Shown: positions 10,782 to 22,218 of the stretch, in pieces
Layout of the letters: every line of letters begins with the position of its first letter
Numbering within the stretch: the first letter of the stretch is position 1
Source: Hyperoplus lanceolatus
Taxonomy: Eukaryota > Chordata > Actinopteri > Uranoscopiformes > Ammodytidae
Direction of reading: 5' to 3'
DNA: 64,000 nucleotides
Assembly: GCA_026929865.2 (NCBI GenBank)
Contig: CM049403.1
Coordinates: forward strand, 682,001-746,000
Translations under genes and position numbers: made by a program
Notes under the pieces: model-generated
Databases searched by the model: none
Told to the model about the DNA's origin: nothing
The model's input: only the letters and a program-made list of their open reading frames with translations

Positions 10782-12421
10782 CAGTATCTCACAAAAGTGA
10801 GTACACCCCTAACATTTCTTCAAATATTTCATTATATCTTTCCATGCGACAACACTGAATAAATGACACTTTGATACAATGTAAAGTAGTCAGTGTACAG
10901 CTTGTATAACAGTGTAAAGTTACTGTCCCCTCAAAATAACTCGACACACAGCCATTAATGTCTAAAGTGTTGGCAACAAAAGTGAGTACACCCCTAAGAA
11001 AAAATTTCCAAATTGGGCCCAAAGTGTCAATATTTTGTTTTGCCATCATTATTTTCTATCACTGCCTTAACCCTCTTGGGCATGCAGTTCACTAGAGCTT
11101 CACAGGTTGCAACTGGAACCCTCTTCTACCCATTCATGACGACATCAAGGAGCTGGTGGATATTAGAGTCCTTGCGCTCCTCCATCTCCCGTTTGAGGAT
11201 GCCCAAAAGATGCTCAATAGGGTTTAAGACTGGAGACATGCTTGGCCAGTCCATAACCTTTACCCTCAGCTTCTTTAGCAAGCCAGTGGTCATTCGGAGG
11301 TGTGTTTGGGGTCGTTATCATGTTGCAGTACTGCCCTGCGGCCCAGTTTATGAAGGGAGGGGATCATGCTCTGCTTCAGTATGTCACAGTACATGTTAGA
11401 ATTCAATGAACTGTAGATCCCCAGTGCTGGCAGCACTCATGCAGCCCCAGACCATGACACTCCAACCACCATGCTTGACTCTAGGCAAGACACACTTGTC
11501 TTTGTACTCCTCACCTGGTTGCCGCTCCACACTCTTAACACCATCTGAACCAAATAAATGTATTTTGGTCTCATCAGACCACAGGACATGGTTGCAGTAA
11601 TCCATGTCCGTAGTCTGTTTGTCTTCAGCAAACTTTTTGTGGGGTTTCTTGTGCATCATCTTTAGAATAGGCTTCCTTCTGGGATGACAGCCATGCAGAC
11701 CAGTATGATGCAGAGTGCGGCGTATGGTCTGAGCACTGACAGGTTGACCCCCCACCCCTTCAAGCCCTTCAGCAATGCTGGCAGCACTCATACATCTATT
11801 TTCCAAAGCCAACCTCTGTGTACGACGCTGACCACGTGCACTCAACCTTCGTAAACTGGGCCGCAGGGTGGTATTGCAACATGATAACGACCCCAAACAC
11901 ACCTCCAAGACGACCAGTGGCTTGCTAAAAAAGCTGAGGGTAAAGGTTATGGCCTGGCCAAGCATGTCTCCAGACCTAAACCCTATTGAGCATCTTTGGG
12001 GCATCCTCAAACAGAAGTTGGAGGAGCGCAAGGTCTTTAATACCCACCAGCTCTGTGATGCTGTCATAAATGGGTGGAAGAGGGTTCCAGTTGCAACCTG
12101 TGAAGCTCTAGTGAACTACATGCCCAAGAGGGTTAAGGCAGTGATAGAAAATAATGGTGGCCACACAAAATATTTACACTTTGGGCCCGATTTGTACATT
12201 TTTTCTAAGGGGTGTACTCACTTTTGTTGCCAGCAGTTTAGACATTAATGGCTGTGTGTCGAGTTATTTTGAGGGGACAGTAAATTTACACTGTTATACA
12301 AGCTGTACACTGACTACTTTACATTGTATCAAAGTGTCATTTCTTCAATGTTGTCCCATGGAAAGATATAAAGAAAAATGTGAAGAAATGTGAGGGGTGT
12401 ACTCACTTTTGTGAGATACTG
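10782..12421 (-). mobile_element. Tc1/mariner family A fold-back element, copy 2 (both ends present)
   Basis: 1,640 bp between TA dinucleotides. CAGTATCTCACAAAAGTGAG at the left is mirrored at the right. Arms 10782-11350 and 11852-12421 (~569 bp each) are inverted copies of the transposase 3' part and end region. The single-copy centre (11351-11851) holds the minus-strand transposase core. This copy lacks the ~58 bp net deletion shared by copies 1 and 3, so it represents an older form. Confidence 0.9.
11013..12067 (-). pseudogene. Tc1 A transposase core with antisense-derived lead-in
   Basis: Minus-strand reading from 12067 first passes through the antisense arm (about 70 residues), then the transposase core RRLSARGQRRTQRLALENRC to WSDETKIHLFGSDGVKS, ending at TAG about 11396. 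Sense codons for the HDND and PIE blocks continue below 11396 in the left arm but are broken. No N-terminal helix-turn-helix is present. Non-functional as a transposase. Confidence 0.7.
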
Positions 12422-12954
12422 TATATTATAACCTCTCCCTATCCCCTTGCCCTAACCACCCAGCTGTGATGCCTGAACTTAATCGCCAAAACAATATAAT
12501 TTGTCTAAATAACGTTCGAAATTTATTTGTATTTTCTTCCACCCCGACTCAGTACTCCCGGCCCGATTCAGTACTCCAGCCCCGACTCAGTATTGTTCTC
12601 CGGGGCTGCAGCTGGATACTATTGAAAATCGCTGAGGTTGGGGCTTGCTAATTACACGCCCATTTCCTGGTGCGACGGGCATGTTTGAGCTTCCAGCGGT
12701 AAGGAAAGAGGAGAGCCGTGTGTAGTCACCTCGGCAAGAGTGAAGAGAGTCTTGCGTTTAGCGAAAAATTTCGGCGCAGCACTCTGTTGTGTAGTGCTTT
12801 TCCTCTTCATTAAATTAATCAGTGGGCTACACTCACGGACCTATAAAGGGTACACTTTGTCCCACTGCTACGATGTCACCATAGTCACGTAGCTGTCGCG
12901 GCCAGCGCTGTCTGCTTGCACCGAGCCGTCTCTGTGCATTTACCGGCGTATAAG

Positions 12955-13943
12955 GGGCCACTCACACTAGGGCCGCGGCCCCGTGCAAAAGCTCATTAGC
13001 ATACTAAAGTCTAGAACGTTTGGCTAGTGTGACCACGCCAACTGTATTCCAGCACGGAACAGCCCCAAAGTACAGATGCTAATGAGATGACACGCGCACA
13101 AGCAAGCGCACAGGCGGCGTTCCAGACGTGAATTTATTATGGATGTAGTCCGTTAACGTCCGCTGCCTTACTTGTCGGCACCAGAATTGCCCACCACTTG
13201 GACTTGTAGCTACACAAAATGTGTGGGAATTAACGTGTGTGAAGGCCTAGGTGTGGGCTAATAAAAGAGGAAGAGAGCTAAATAGGTGAGCGCAGAAAGC
13301 AAAGCAAAAAGGTTTTCGTGTTTACTCACGTTCGCCAGATGATTTTTTTCTTTTTCCTTCCGTCAACTGTTATAACTGCCTTTACGCATGGCGGTGGAGA
13401 CGCACCCAAAACAACACACCGCGGCCCGGTGATAAGGAAACAGTAGCCTACACTAAGGTTTAACATGAAACTTTATAAAGACACTTAAAAAAACGATCTC
13501 TGCCCATACAAAAAGTTCTGACTTGGATTTGATGGAGTGATGTGTGTGTGTATAAAACCATCCGGTACGAATGGTCTGATGACGGGCCGTTATATTAATA
13601 ATAAACAGCGTGCTACACAAATATGAGACTGTCCACCGTGACCTATTACGTCAAGGCTACATTTTTTTTTAAAAACAATAGCTTAAGGATTCTCGTTGCT
13701 CTAATGTGGAAGTGGAATATATGATGCAAATTTGGCCGGATGAAAATATTCACAAACAGTCGTATAGCCTACAAGTAGACTACGCTCCAAATCCTAAACG
13801 CGCACGGTGACGTAGGGAAGGTGCTATCGTGCCCAGGCCACGAGCAGTGAGCACAGGCCAGTGGGGGGAGTGGGGAGGGGGGGAATCGTGCTGAATCTTC
13901 CTGCAGCACGGAACAGGCAAACGGCCCTAGTGTGAGTGCGCCC
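12955..13943. mobile_element. inverted-repeat element (CTCACACTAGGGCCG ends)
   Basis: The left end GGGCCACTCACACTAGGGCC is mirrored by GGCCCTAGTGTGAGTGCGCCC at 13923-13943. TAAGG lies on both sides as a possible target duplication. The 989 bp interior contains no frame with recognisable protein similarity. Confidence 0.7.
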
Positions 13944-14519
13944 TAAGGCTCGCAACACGGGGGGAATAAATGTAGGAGCGGCCACACCGAAAGTGTGAAA
14001 ATGTGCGACAAGTTTTAACCGCCGTCCGACCGCTGCTATCAGCAGCGCGAGCGGTGGCTGTTCCAAAACAGCAGTCTATCGCATCGTCTTTTGCGGTAGT
14101 TGCACCTTATGAAAAACAATCAAAAAGAAGCAATGCTACAGTTTAACATACAGGTAGCTGTTCAGTTCAGCCTCATTAGCCTGCTGGTCTGTATGACCAT
14201 GTAGCTACAGCATGAGCATCTCCCCTACCTACAGCTGTTGTTGTATGTGTGAGTAGTAGCTTGTGATGTGCTCTGACATTCATCAAGCATCTGAGCCACA
14301 GCTCTACAAACATTTAAGATTGTTGCCTCCCTGCCTGAGGAGTTTGATGTGATAGTAGTCACTCACATATCTTTTAGTTTTAAACACATTATGTTATGTA
14401 GCATAATATCTGGTTTTAGAATGTTTACATTTTGCACTTTCGACTCACATTTCTCCTTTTTAAAATAGGCTAGCTGACATGTTTTACCAGTAATTCTTAT
14501 GTTCATATTGTATATCTTC

Positions 14520-15090
14520 AAGAGGACCTATTATACTACTTTTCTGGTCTTAATTTCTTGTTTTACACTGCTATAGAGCAACCTGACATGAATCACATCA
14601 CAAAAAACTATGTAGATTTTCGGGAAGCTCTTTCTCTTATTTTGGCGATCCAGCATGCCCTGTAAACACTTTGCTTTTGACATTTCCGCCCCCTCCCCTC
14701 CATTCCTGAAAACCCAACTTCGTTGTGATTGGTTACCTTCCTTCCGGAACACTTTCAGTGGCGGGAGGTGCAAGCATGGACCTATAAGGGCGCGAGGCAG
14801 ACGCGAGTAGGAAAGTGGCAGCATTACCATACATGGAAACATCCCCGACACCAAGTTACATGCGACGTCACAGTGTTACAAAGCGTCAAGCCGCTTTGAA
14901 CACGTGACTTCTAGACTGGCTAGAATAGTGTCTAGTGCTCTGCACAGACACCCCAGACGGTAAGCAGGGAATACGTCAAAATGCATGTACGTCATTATTT
15001 GATTATCTAGTATGGTTAAACATGACTATAAATCATCATAACAACGTTTATAGGTCATAAAAGTCAAAAAGTATCATAGGTCCGCTTTAA
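14520..15090. mobile_element. MITE (AGGACCTATTATACT ends)
   Basis: The left AGAGGACCTATTATACTAC has an inverted counterpart near 15070-15088 (AGTATCATAGGTCCGCTTT). A second, 5'-only copy starts at 15842 with AAAGAGGACCTATTGTGC. It is non-coding; the minus frame at 14531-14854 has no recognisable domain. Confidence 0.65.
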
Positions 15091-15526
15091 AGTTCAGTAC
15101 TTAAATGTGTCAGGGCCTTTGTTGATCCACTTGTTTACTTTTTATGAATGGTTGTGCCTCTCTACAAGATGTAAAATGTTTGCTGTAGCCCTGCCAAAGG
15201 AGCTTAATGTAAAAGAAGTCAGAGCTTTTATTTTTATTGGCAATATTTTCAATAGATTACAAGGCAAGCTATTTTATATTGTTTAGTTAGGTGTGTTTAA
15301 ATGTGATTCAATGTTCTCTTATCACAATATGCTAATAAACAACATTGTATAGTTTAACTAATGAACACTCTGGTTTCTTCAGGCTTCAGCAGTAGGCTAT
15401 CACAGATATCGTGATCAATATCGATATCGATCAATATCGAAAGAATAATCGTGATAATATTTTTTGCCATATCGCCCAGCCCAAATGTGATATGTAGGCC
15501 TAGGTTGTATTTTGGTGCTTAGTGTA

Positions 15527-15566
<40 letters not shown>

Positions 15567-15568
15567 CG
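15527..15568. repeat. (GA)n microsatellite
   Basis: About 20 GA units, interrupted once. It lies in the long szt2 intron 11, just beyond the possible hAT right end. Confidence 0.95.
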
Positions 15569-15841
15569 AGGTATAACACTTTATACGCATATGGCTACTC
15601 TTTGTATTTTCAGCATATTGGACCGTCGGCCTAATGCGATTTATTTTTTGAATTTTCAATGCTGCTTTATTTTTATGTTTTAAATTGAGAAATAGATGTT
15701 CCAAAACGACCAATAACCTTTGTATTAAAAAAGAAATCAAGCAAGTAGGCTAATAATAACTATTAATAAATGATAGGCATCACAGTAGGCCTATTGTCCA
15801 CAATAATTGCACAACACCTGTAAAAAAAGAAACTGGTTGTT

Positions 15842-15995
15842 AAAGAGGACCTATTGTGCTATTTTTCAGTCTAACTGTGTTACTGCAGTTTAGCCTCTCT
15901 GCAAAAACGCTCTCTCCCTCTGCACTCTGTTTGAACCTGGCCAATCAGAGCAGACCAGGTAACTGCATAGCAACAGGCACACCCCCTAGTTTCAT
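15842..15995. mobile_element. MITE 5' fragment (AGGACCTATT family)
   Basis: It starts TAAAGAGGACCTATTGTGCT, like the left end of the MITE at 14520, and is cut off before exon 11 of szt2 at 16112. No right end was seen. Confidence 0.5.
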
Positions 15996-16111
15996 GTTAC
16001 ACTGAGACAACAATAAAAACAGAAACAATAACCATACAAGTGCGGTAATCTATAGATTAAGTAAATGCTAAACTGGGGTAGAGTGGACTTCTGGTTAAAT
16101 ATAATCAGTAC

Positions 16112-16241
16112 CGGAGTAGTAGAGCCAGGAGGGATGTAGAAAAGAGGAACCCCATTCTTGGTGCTTTCTGGTATCATGTAATTCTCAGGTACAGAATTAA
16201 ATGATTGAAGGTGTACCAACATCTGATCAGTCTGGTTGATG
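16112..16241 (-). CDS. szt2: szt2 exon 11
   Basis: This exon has 130 bp; with two bases from exon 10 it gives 44 codons, [20 protein letters not shown] and onward to YIPPGSTTP, ending in phase 0. The acceptor is CTTCTAG|CATCAA and the donor CTCCG|GTACTG, a weak donor that lacks the usual AG before GT. The next exon begins VLSLQHSG, restoring the SZT2 order across a 14.8 kb intron. Confidence 0.95.
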
Positions 16242-16367
16242 CTAGAAGGAAATGCAGCACATGGAATAAGGTCAATATGCAGCATTAAAAGAACAATCAA
16301 TCTGTATCAAATGTATCATTATTTTGATCAGGATAGTGGAACTGCACAGAATTGGTTGGGTTTTTAC

Positions 16368-16599
16368 CTCTGCAATGTGTTCCAGAAGCGTCGGATGACA
16401 GAGGTGCGGTAGGGACTGGTGATGGGTTTCCTCTGAGTGCAGCTAATGTCATGCAGGATGTCATAGCTTCCCTCCATAGTCACTTCCACTCTGGTCATTC
16501 TCTTGGAAGGGTCCAACGGCCAGGAGGCTGCTGCCAGGTATTCAATATGCATGTTGTGTTTCCATAACAGCACCAGCTTCACCTCCAGCTGAGTCCCAC
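16368..16599 (-). CDS. szt2: szt2 exon 10
   Basis: This exon has 232 bp, beginning [20 protein letters not shown] and ending [10 protein letters not shown] plus two bases. The acceptor is CTTAAG|GTGGGA and the donor GCAGAG|GTAAAA. The run [17 protein letters not shown] and the final RRFWNTLQ are highly conserved in SZT2. The 84 bp intron before it is among the shortest in the window, in contrast with the transposon-swollen introns elsewhere. Confidence 0.96.
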
Positions 16600-16683
16600 C
16601 TTAAGAAAGCAAGAGCAATATTTTAAACCAAGTAGAAAAGGTGGTCTGAACTATCTTCTGGAGCTATGTGTTGAGATGTTTAC

Positions 16684-16854
16684 CTTTGGTGAGGCTGATC
16701 TCTCTGATGGTGTAGCCCTCTCTTAGTCGCACAGACACCACACTTATTAAATGAGCATGGACTTCCTTCTCTGTGTGTTTCTTCCTCCTCATGACCAGGG
16801 CAGGGTTACCGCTGGCTGACACCAAGTGCTCATTGAAAAGTTTGTGCTGTGAAA
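16684..16854 (-). CDS. szt2: szt2 exon 9
   Basis: This exon has 171 bp; with one base from exon 8 it reads [20 protein letters not shown] and onward to [14 protein letters not shown]. The acceptor is TCACAG|TTTCAC. A second CACAG eight bases downstream would break the frame. The donor is CAAAG|GTAAAC. The [10 protein letters not shown] and VSVRLREGY motifs identify the SZT2 segment. It forms a tight cluster with exons 10 and 11, separated by introns of only 84 and 126 bp. Confidence 0.95.
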
Positions 16855-16994
16855 CTGTGAAAACAGTTACATTCTTAGTGTTTAGGCCTATTTATTTTCA
16901 GTATGACTGGTATCATAACCACCATAGTCAACCTCATCAAAATAAATCAATTTAATACATGTTATGGCTTTTTAGTTTATAAAAGAATGGCAAT

Positions 16995-17065
16995 AAAAGC
17001 CCACACAAAGTGGCCATAATTGTGATGTGGAATGAAAATGAAACATGTTTTTCAATGTATTTATT
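16995..17065. mobile_element. Tc1 family D terminal fragment
   Basis: CACACAAAGTGGCCATAATT and GTGGAATGAAAATGAAACAT match the terminal region of the Tc1 D element at 41223-44291 (GTGGTGCATAATTGTGAAGT there). It is a short relic in szt2 intron 8. Confidence 0.6.
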
Positions 17066-17325
17066 GGGTTTTTCATTTAAATACAACAAAAACACAAACA
17101 TAAGGAACAGCTGTCTCCAAGTTCAAATAAAATCAAAATACATCATACAAAACATAATAAGCTTTCATACAAAAATGTGTACAAATACACATGAACAATT
17201 AAAAAAAAAAAGGGAGGGAGAGGGGGGGGTTAGTCCTGGGCCAGGGTTGATAAAGAATTTAAATAAATTATAAAAGAATCCCATTTTTTTGTAAATGTAT
17301 TAGCACAGCCTTTCACTGTTAATTA

Positions 17326-18129
17326 CACTCAACAAAAATATAAACGCAACACTTTTGTTTTTGCTCCCATTTTTCATGAGATGGACTTAAAGATCTAAAA
17401 TTCATTCCAGATACACAATTGTACCATTTCTCTCAAACATTGTTCATAAATCTGTCTAAATGTGTGATAGTGAGCACTTCTGCTTTGCTGAGATAATCCA
17501 TCCCACCTCACAGGTGTGCCACATCAAGATGCTGATTTGACATCATGATTAGTGCACAGGTGTGCCTTAGACTGTCCACAATAAAAGGCCACCCTGAAAT
17601 GTGCAGTTTTGTCTCACAGCAAAATGCCACAGATGCCACAAGCATTGAGGGAGCGTGCAATTGGCATGCTGACAGCAGGAACGTCAACCAGATCTGTTGC
17701 TCGTGCATTGAATGTTCATTCCTCCACCATAAGCCGTCTCCAGCAACTTCGCACAGCCATTGAAGAGGAGTGGACCAACATTCACAGGCCACAATTGACA
17801 ATCTGATAAACTCTATGCGAAGAAGATGTTGTGCACTGCATGAGGCAAATGGTGGTCACACCAGATACTGACTGGTTCTGAGTCCCCAGGCACACCTGTG
17901 CACTAATCATGATGTCAGATCAGCATCTTGATGTGGCACACCTGTGAGGTGGGATGGATTATCTCAGCAAAGCAGAAGTGCTCACTATCACACATTTAGA
18001 CAGATTTGTGAACAATGTTTGAGAGAAATGGTACAATTGTGTATCTGGAATGAATTTTAGATCTTTAAGTCCATCTCATGAAAAATGGGAGCAAAAACAA
18101 AAGTGTTGCGTTTATATTTTTGTTGAGTG
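17326..18129 (+). mobile_element. Tc1/mariner family B internal-deletion copy 1
   Basis: 804 bp between TA dinucleotides, with CACTCAACAAAAATATAAAC at each end and inverted arms of roughly 250 bp. The centre keeps the transposase start (MPQALRERAIGMLTAGTSTR) and jumps at CGTCTCCAGCAACTTCGCAC directly to the C-terminal part. The same join occurs in the 22219 copy. A one-base loss after AACATTC shifts the frame of the tail. Confidence 0.92.
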
Positions 18130-18937
18130 TACATTTTTAAAATTCTAAAAAGAAAATAACGTCTTGGAGCCAGATTAGAATTGATGGGGGATTAGGGGAT
18201 TTCCACATACCGTATTATCCGCACTATAAACCGTACATTCCAACTTAAAAATCTAGAAGAGGATCCATTGTCTGAGTACGTTGTATTAATCATCCAAGTT
18301 TGCATTTTATCAGGAATGGAAAATGGTCGATGAAAAAAGGGAAAGGAGAGAAAAAAAATAAAAATTACACAAATAGTCATACAGAGCATAACACTAGAAA
18401 CATCCCCAATCCACACAAACCCACCCCCCTCCGGCACATCAAGTGTTCCAGTCCCCAAACGACAGGAACAGCAGTGCAGACTCCAACAGGAGCCATCCCT
18501 CCCTCCTCCCCTCCACTGCAACATCATCTGAGAATCATCTAACCTAAACTAGGCAACAGAACAATTGTGCCCGTCCAACGTGCACTTTAAACATTAGAGT
18601 AATTTTACCCTTCCAAAGCATAATATTAGGTTATATATACCAACCCTGGCCCAAAGTGGTATATACAATAGCATGCACATTCAGAAGGCCTAATCTAATT
18701 AACAACAGCTGCTAAATAATGTGGTCTAAACATAGGGATAAAAAAAAAGGCCAAACTCAAAAAGGAATGTGTGTTTTCACACACACATAACTCAGATGTA
18801 CACATTGACAGTGATTATCCCACAAAGGTGAAGTTTGGCCCCACTTGTTTTGGTCCAGTATTTATATAAATAATTTAACAAAAAATAAAGGCCACAATCG
18901 AAATATATACAATTAGGCAATATAAACCAACTATGGC

Positions 18938-19620
18938 CTATTCAATAACTATCATATTCAGCAGGCTTACTACAATTAACAGCTGTATTTTTTGGTTAGG
19001 CTTCCCCGTTGTGAGGGTGCGGTGTACCCGCTCCAAGGTGAATGTTCGGTCGGTGTTTAACCAAGCGGGAAGCCTGCTGTTGATGAACTCGAAGAGTGGC
19101 TGACGGCCCTCGGCTCCCTCTCGTACGCCCAAAAGCCGTAGATTCTTTCTCCTGCCGCGGCTTTCTAAGTAATCTGTCTTGGCTTCAAGGTAGACAATTA
19201 TTATGGTGGCGGCGTCTAGGTTAGGTTCAGTCTTTTCCAGTGTGTGTTCTGCCACAGCCTCCTCAAAACGTGTTGCATTGGAGGAAATGTTCCGTTTTAC
19301 TTCTGTTAATTTGCATTCCAATTCAGCCATCGAGTTTGCCAGTCTGGTCAGGCCGGTGTCAATGTTGTCTAACTTTGTTCCGAACTCCGCCCGGAGTGAT
19401 TTCAGCTCGCTTTACAAGACGGCTAAGCTAGCCATGTCGGTACCTTTGGTGTCGCTCGGTGAATTTGGCTGGATGGAGTTCGAAGTTATTTTAGTTTATG
19501 TCTTGCGTCCCCGAGTAAAAATGTCACACTGTTTGGTCTGTTTGGAGTCAGACATCCCATCACCGAGGTTATTTTCAAGTGGTTACCAGTATATGTTAGG
19601 GTATTTGGGTTAAAACGTGC
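18938..19620 (-). pseudogene. L1-like LINE ORF1 relic
   Basis: A minus-strand frame starts near 19550 and reads coiled-coil-like heptads (LANSMAELECKLTEVKRNIS), then YLESRGRRKNLRLLGVREGA and ERVHRTL. The RRKNLRL motif and the following RAHR-like motif characterise L1-type ORF1 RNA-binding proteins. In-frame stops near 19490 and 19410 and a shift near 18990 break it. Best described as the 5' part of an old, 5'-containing L1 copy. Confidence 0.6.
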
Positions 19621-19694
19621 ACGATTGAACAGAGCTCACTCGCTATGCTGCCATGTTGTTCGCAGTCACGTGACCCTCCTCAATTTTATTTATT

Positions 19695-19790
19695 AGTAAA
19701 CAACTGAAAAGTGTGGGGTGCAAAAGAATTAAGCCCCGCTGAGTAAGTACTTCGTAGCACCTTCCTCCAACCCTTTCCACGAATCAGTAT
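19695..19790. mobile_element. Tc1 family D fragment
   Basis: CTGAAAAGTGTGGGGTGCAA and GCCCCGCTGAGTAAGTAC correspond to 41398-41460 of the Tc1 D element (CTGAAAAGCATGGGGTGCAT). This is a short, diverged internal piece. Confidence 0.6.
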
Positions 19791-19924
19791 GTATGTCTCC
19801 TTACTACCTTAAATATAATGGATTCATTAAAAGAGGGCACAGACACTTTCTCACTTTACCCCACAGCATTTGTCTCACTTGTACCCCACCGCCACAATTT
19901 GAGAAAAAACTACCTCTCTTATGG

Positions 19925-20840
19925 CACTTTTCCACTGCGTGGTATCAGCTCAGCTCAACTCGACTCGCATTTTTGGCGTTTCCACCGCAAAAACATGGTA
20001 CCTGGCACCTGGTAGTGGCCGCTTTTTTGGTATCTGAGCTGATGCTAAAAGGTGACGTCGGGAGACTGCAGACCACTAATTGGCCAGAGTCTCCCGGCTT
20101 CTTTCTGTTGTATATTCTCACAAACTCTCCGGGACTTTTCAAGTGTATTTTGTCTCGCCACGTGCAGCCTTTCTGTCTCTCTTTCATTTGATTTGCATCA
20201 CAGATCCGAGAAAACGTAATGAAATGTCCATATATTCGATAAGCTCACCCAGTTATGTTGGTTTTTGGGGATGTTACATTAAACATACTGTCTCCGAGAG
20301 GAGACATGTTGGGCAGCTAGCAGCTTTATAGCCTAAAGTAGCCAGCTGGGACAGAAATGATAGCGAGCGATTACATTAAAAGCCTCGGACTGCACTGATT
20401 ACCTCAATAAAATATTTCGACTGAGACACGGCTTGCATTTGCAAACACGTATCCTGAAACAAGCACAAAACAGTCAACTTTATGATGCCCGTGTTTACGT
20501 GCATCATAAAGTTGACAGATGACTGAGTGGCAGAGTCACATATCAAGACACCATTCCTCCCTTTTAATGGCCCGTCGCAATATTCTTCTACTTCTTTTAG
20601 CAAACAGATACAAGGGGGGTATTTCTTAAACATTTTCTATCTGTATTTTTGGCGGTTGGTTCAGTTAGTACAACTGCTCGTAATTTCTACTTTGCAACTT
20701 GGCTCCGGAGTCGGCTTTCTGCCCCTTTTTTTGACTACCCCGCCCACGTTCAGGAGGTACTATTTGCAGTGGAAAACAACCCGTGCTGCTACCAAAACCA
20801 AGTTGAGCTAAGTCGAGTTGAGTCGAGTAGAGCTACTTGT
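19925..20840. mobile_element. non-autonomous repeat (TTTCCACTG...GGTATCAGCTC family)
   Basis: The left part TTTTCCACTGCGTGGTATCA, plus GCTCAACTCGACTCG, is echoed in reverse at 20800-20835 (GAGCTAAGTCGAGTTGAGTC). A second copy at 47459-48045 shares the whole left half, including GGTGACGTCGG and TTTCTGTTGTATATTCTC. No coding function; the several overlapping frames here are not genes. Confidence 0.7.
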
Positions 20841-22218
20841 GCAAAGCGTCATTAGCAATTCAGGCTAATCCTCAGTTAGCATCATCATCTCATGGTTTCA
20901 TATGTTGTTAGTTCATCAACATATATGATAGAAGTTTTTCTACATGAATCAATTTGCTTTGGCACAACAGTTGATTAAGTTGACAGCAAGAAAATTTACT
21001 TTTACATATTTTTATATATTTAAATTATATTTTTTTTTAAATATATTTTTGTGTAAAAAAACATGCTTACAACATGATATATAGGCTTATATGAATTGGT
21101 GTTGGTTGTATGTGGTCAGGATGAGACTAGTAAGCAGTTTTTGCATTTAAGAGATACGGTTCGCTAAAATGTATAATTTAATTAGCCTATAGGGAGAGTG
21201 GCCTAAGTTGTGCCGGTGGGGAAGTTGTGCCACCCCTTGTTTCTAGAAAACAGTGGAAGAAATTAGAAATGTGACCACATATTTAAGAAGAGCCATCCAT
21301 TTGACTCATCCTGTAAAGAAGGGAGACAAGATATAAGCACATTTAAGCTCAAAAAACAGTTTTTTTCTTTCAAAGTAAAATTTCTATGATCAAGGTTTTT
21401 TGATTATTGTGTCTGAACAATTATAGACAATTTTGAAAACATTTGACACATGTTTTAGTGCTTTAGTATGCTACACTTCGAGTCTATACAGTTAGCACGA
21501 TGTCAGCCCTAAACTGCTGCATCATGCTTTTATCCAAAATTCTGGGGTTGGGGTGATTTGTGCCAAAGGGCCTAGGTGAGTTATAAGTAAGTAAGTAAGT
21601 AAAATGTATTTATAAAAGCACATTTATAACCGTTTGCACTGTCCAAAGTGATGTACATAGTGCATTCAGTAGGTAAACAATGAAGGTAAAATAACAATAA
21701 CAAAAGCAAAAGACATAAAGCCCATACATCCACATATAAACAGTGATAGTAGTGCAGAGGTAAGATAGTTAATGGGGAGGAAAAACCAGGGTGTACAGAT
21801 GGGTTTTGAGCCTTGATTTAAAGGCAGAAATGGAGGGGGAATCACATTTGTCAGGTGGCAGTTGGTTCCACAAGCATGGAGCAACTAGTGCAAAGTACAT
21901 TACTGAGAGTTGTGCCAGTGGCATGGCTGTATACGCTGGTCACCAAAAGAAAGTGATTGTCTACAGTAGCTCAGAAGAGACTGACATCTCCATTCCACTT
22001 TACGACACCACTGACAAGAGTTCAGATGGCCAGAAAGATGATGATGGTGACATTGTCATTGAGAGCTTTTCAGGCAAAACCACCTAGATCTGCAAGGCCT
22101 TTTTTAAGAAAATTGACCTTCAATCTTTGTAAAATATTCACTTTATTTACTTTAAATAAACCTCAAATAAGTAATTGTCTTATAGATTTGCCTTGCATTA
22201 CAGTTTATGAGATATATA

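Larger units (their letters stand above)
10095..12616. repeat. inverted and direct repeats flanking Tc1 A copy 2
   Basis: The stretch AGCTGCAGCCCCGGAGAACA at 10097 and the GAGTACTGAGTCGGG block at 10549 recur inverted at 12540-12616. A ~49 bp unit (AACCTCTCCCTGTCCCCTTG and onward) is directly repeated at 10711-10759 and 12430-12478 on either side of the Tc1 insertion. The locus was therefore a tandem and palindromic arrangement before the Tc1 inserted. Confidence 0.75.
9741..15483. mobile_element. possible large hAT-like element holding later insertions
   Basis: The left edge reads TAGGGCTGGGCAATA followed by ATTCGATTACGATTA. The right edge ends ATATCGCCCAGCCCA after TATCGTGATCAATATCGA. Such ends bracket hAT elements of this fish type. 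The flanking bases do not give a clean 8 bp repeat, so these may instead be two unrelated partial copies. Inside lie a MITE (10123), Tc1 A copy 2 (10782), another inverted-repeat element (12955) and a MITE (14520). No transposase was recognised. Confidence 0.35.

Noticed and set aside
11013..11600. Plus-strand frames overlapping the Tc1 A copy 2 transposase
   Set aside because: They are antisense shadows of the minus-strand transposase core and arm.
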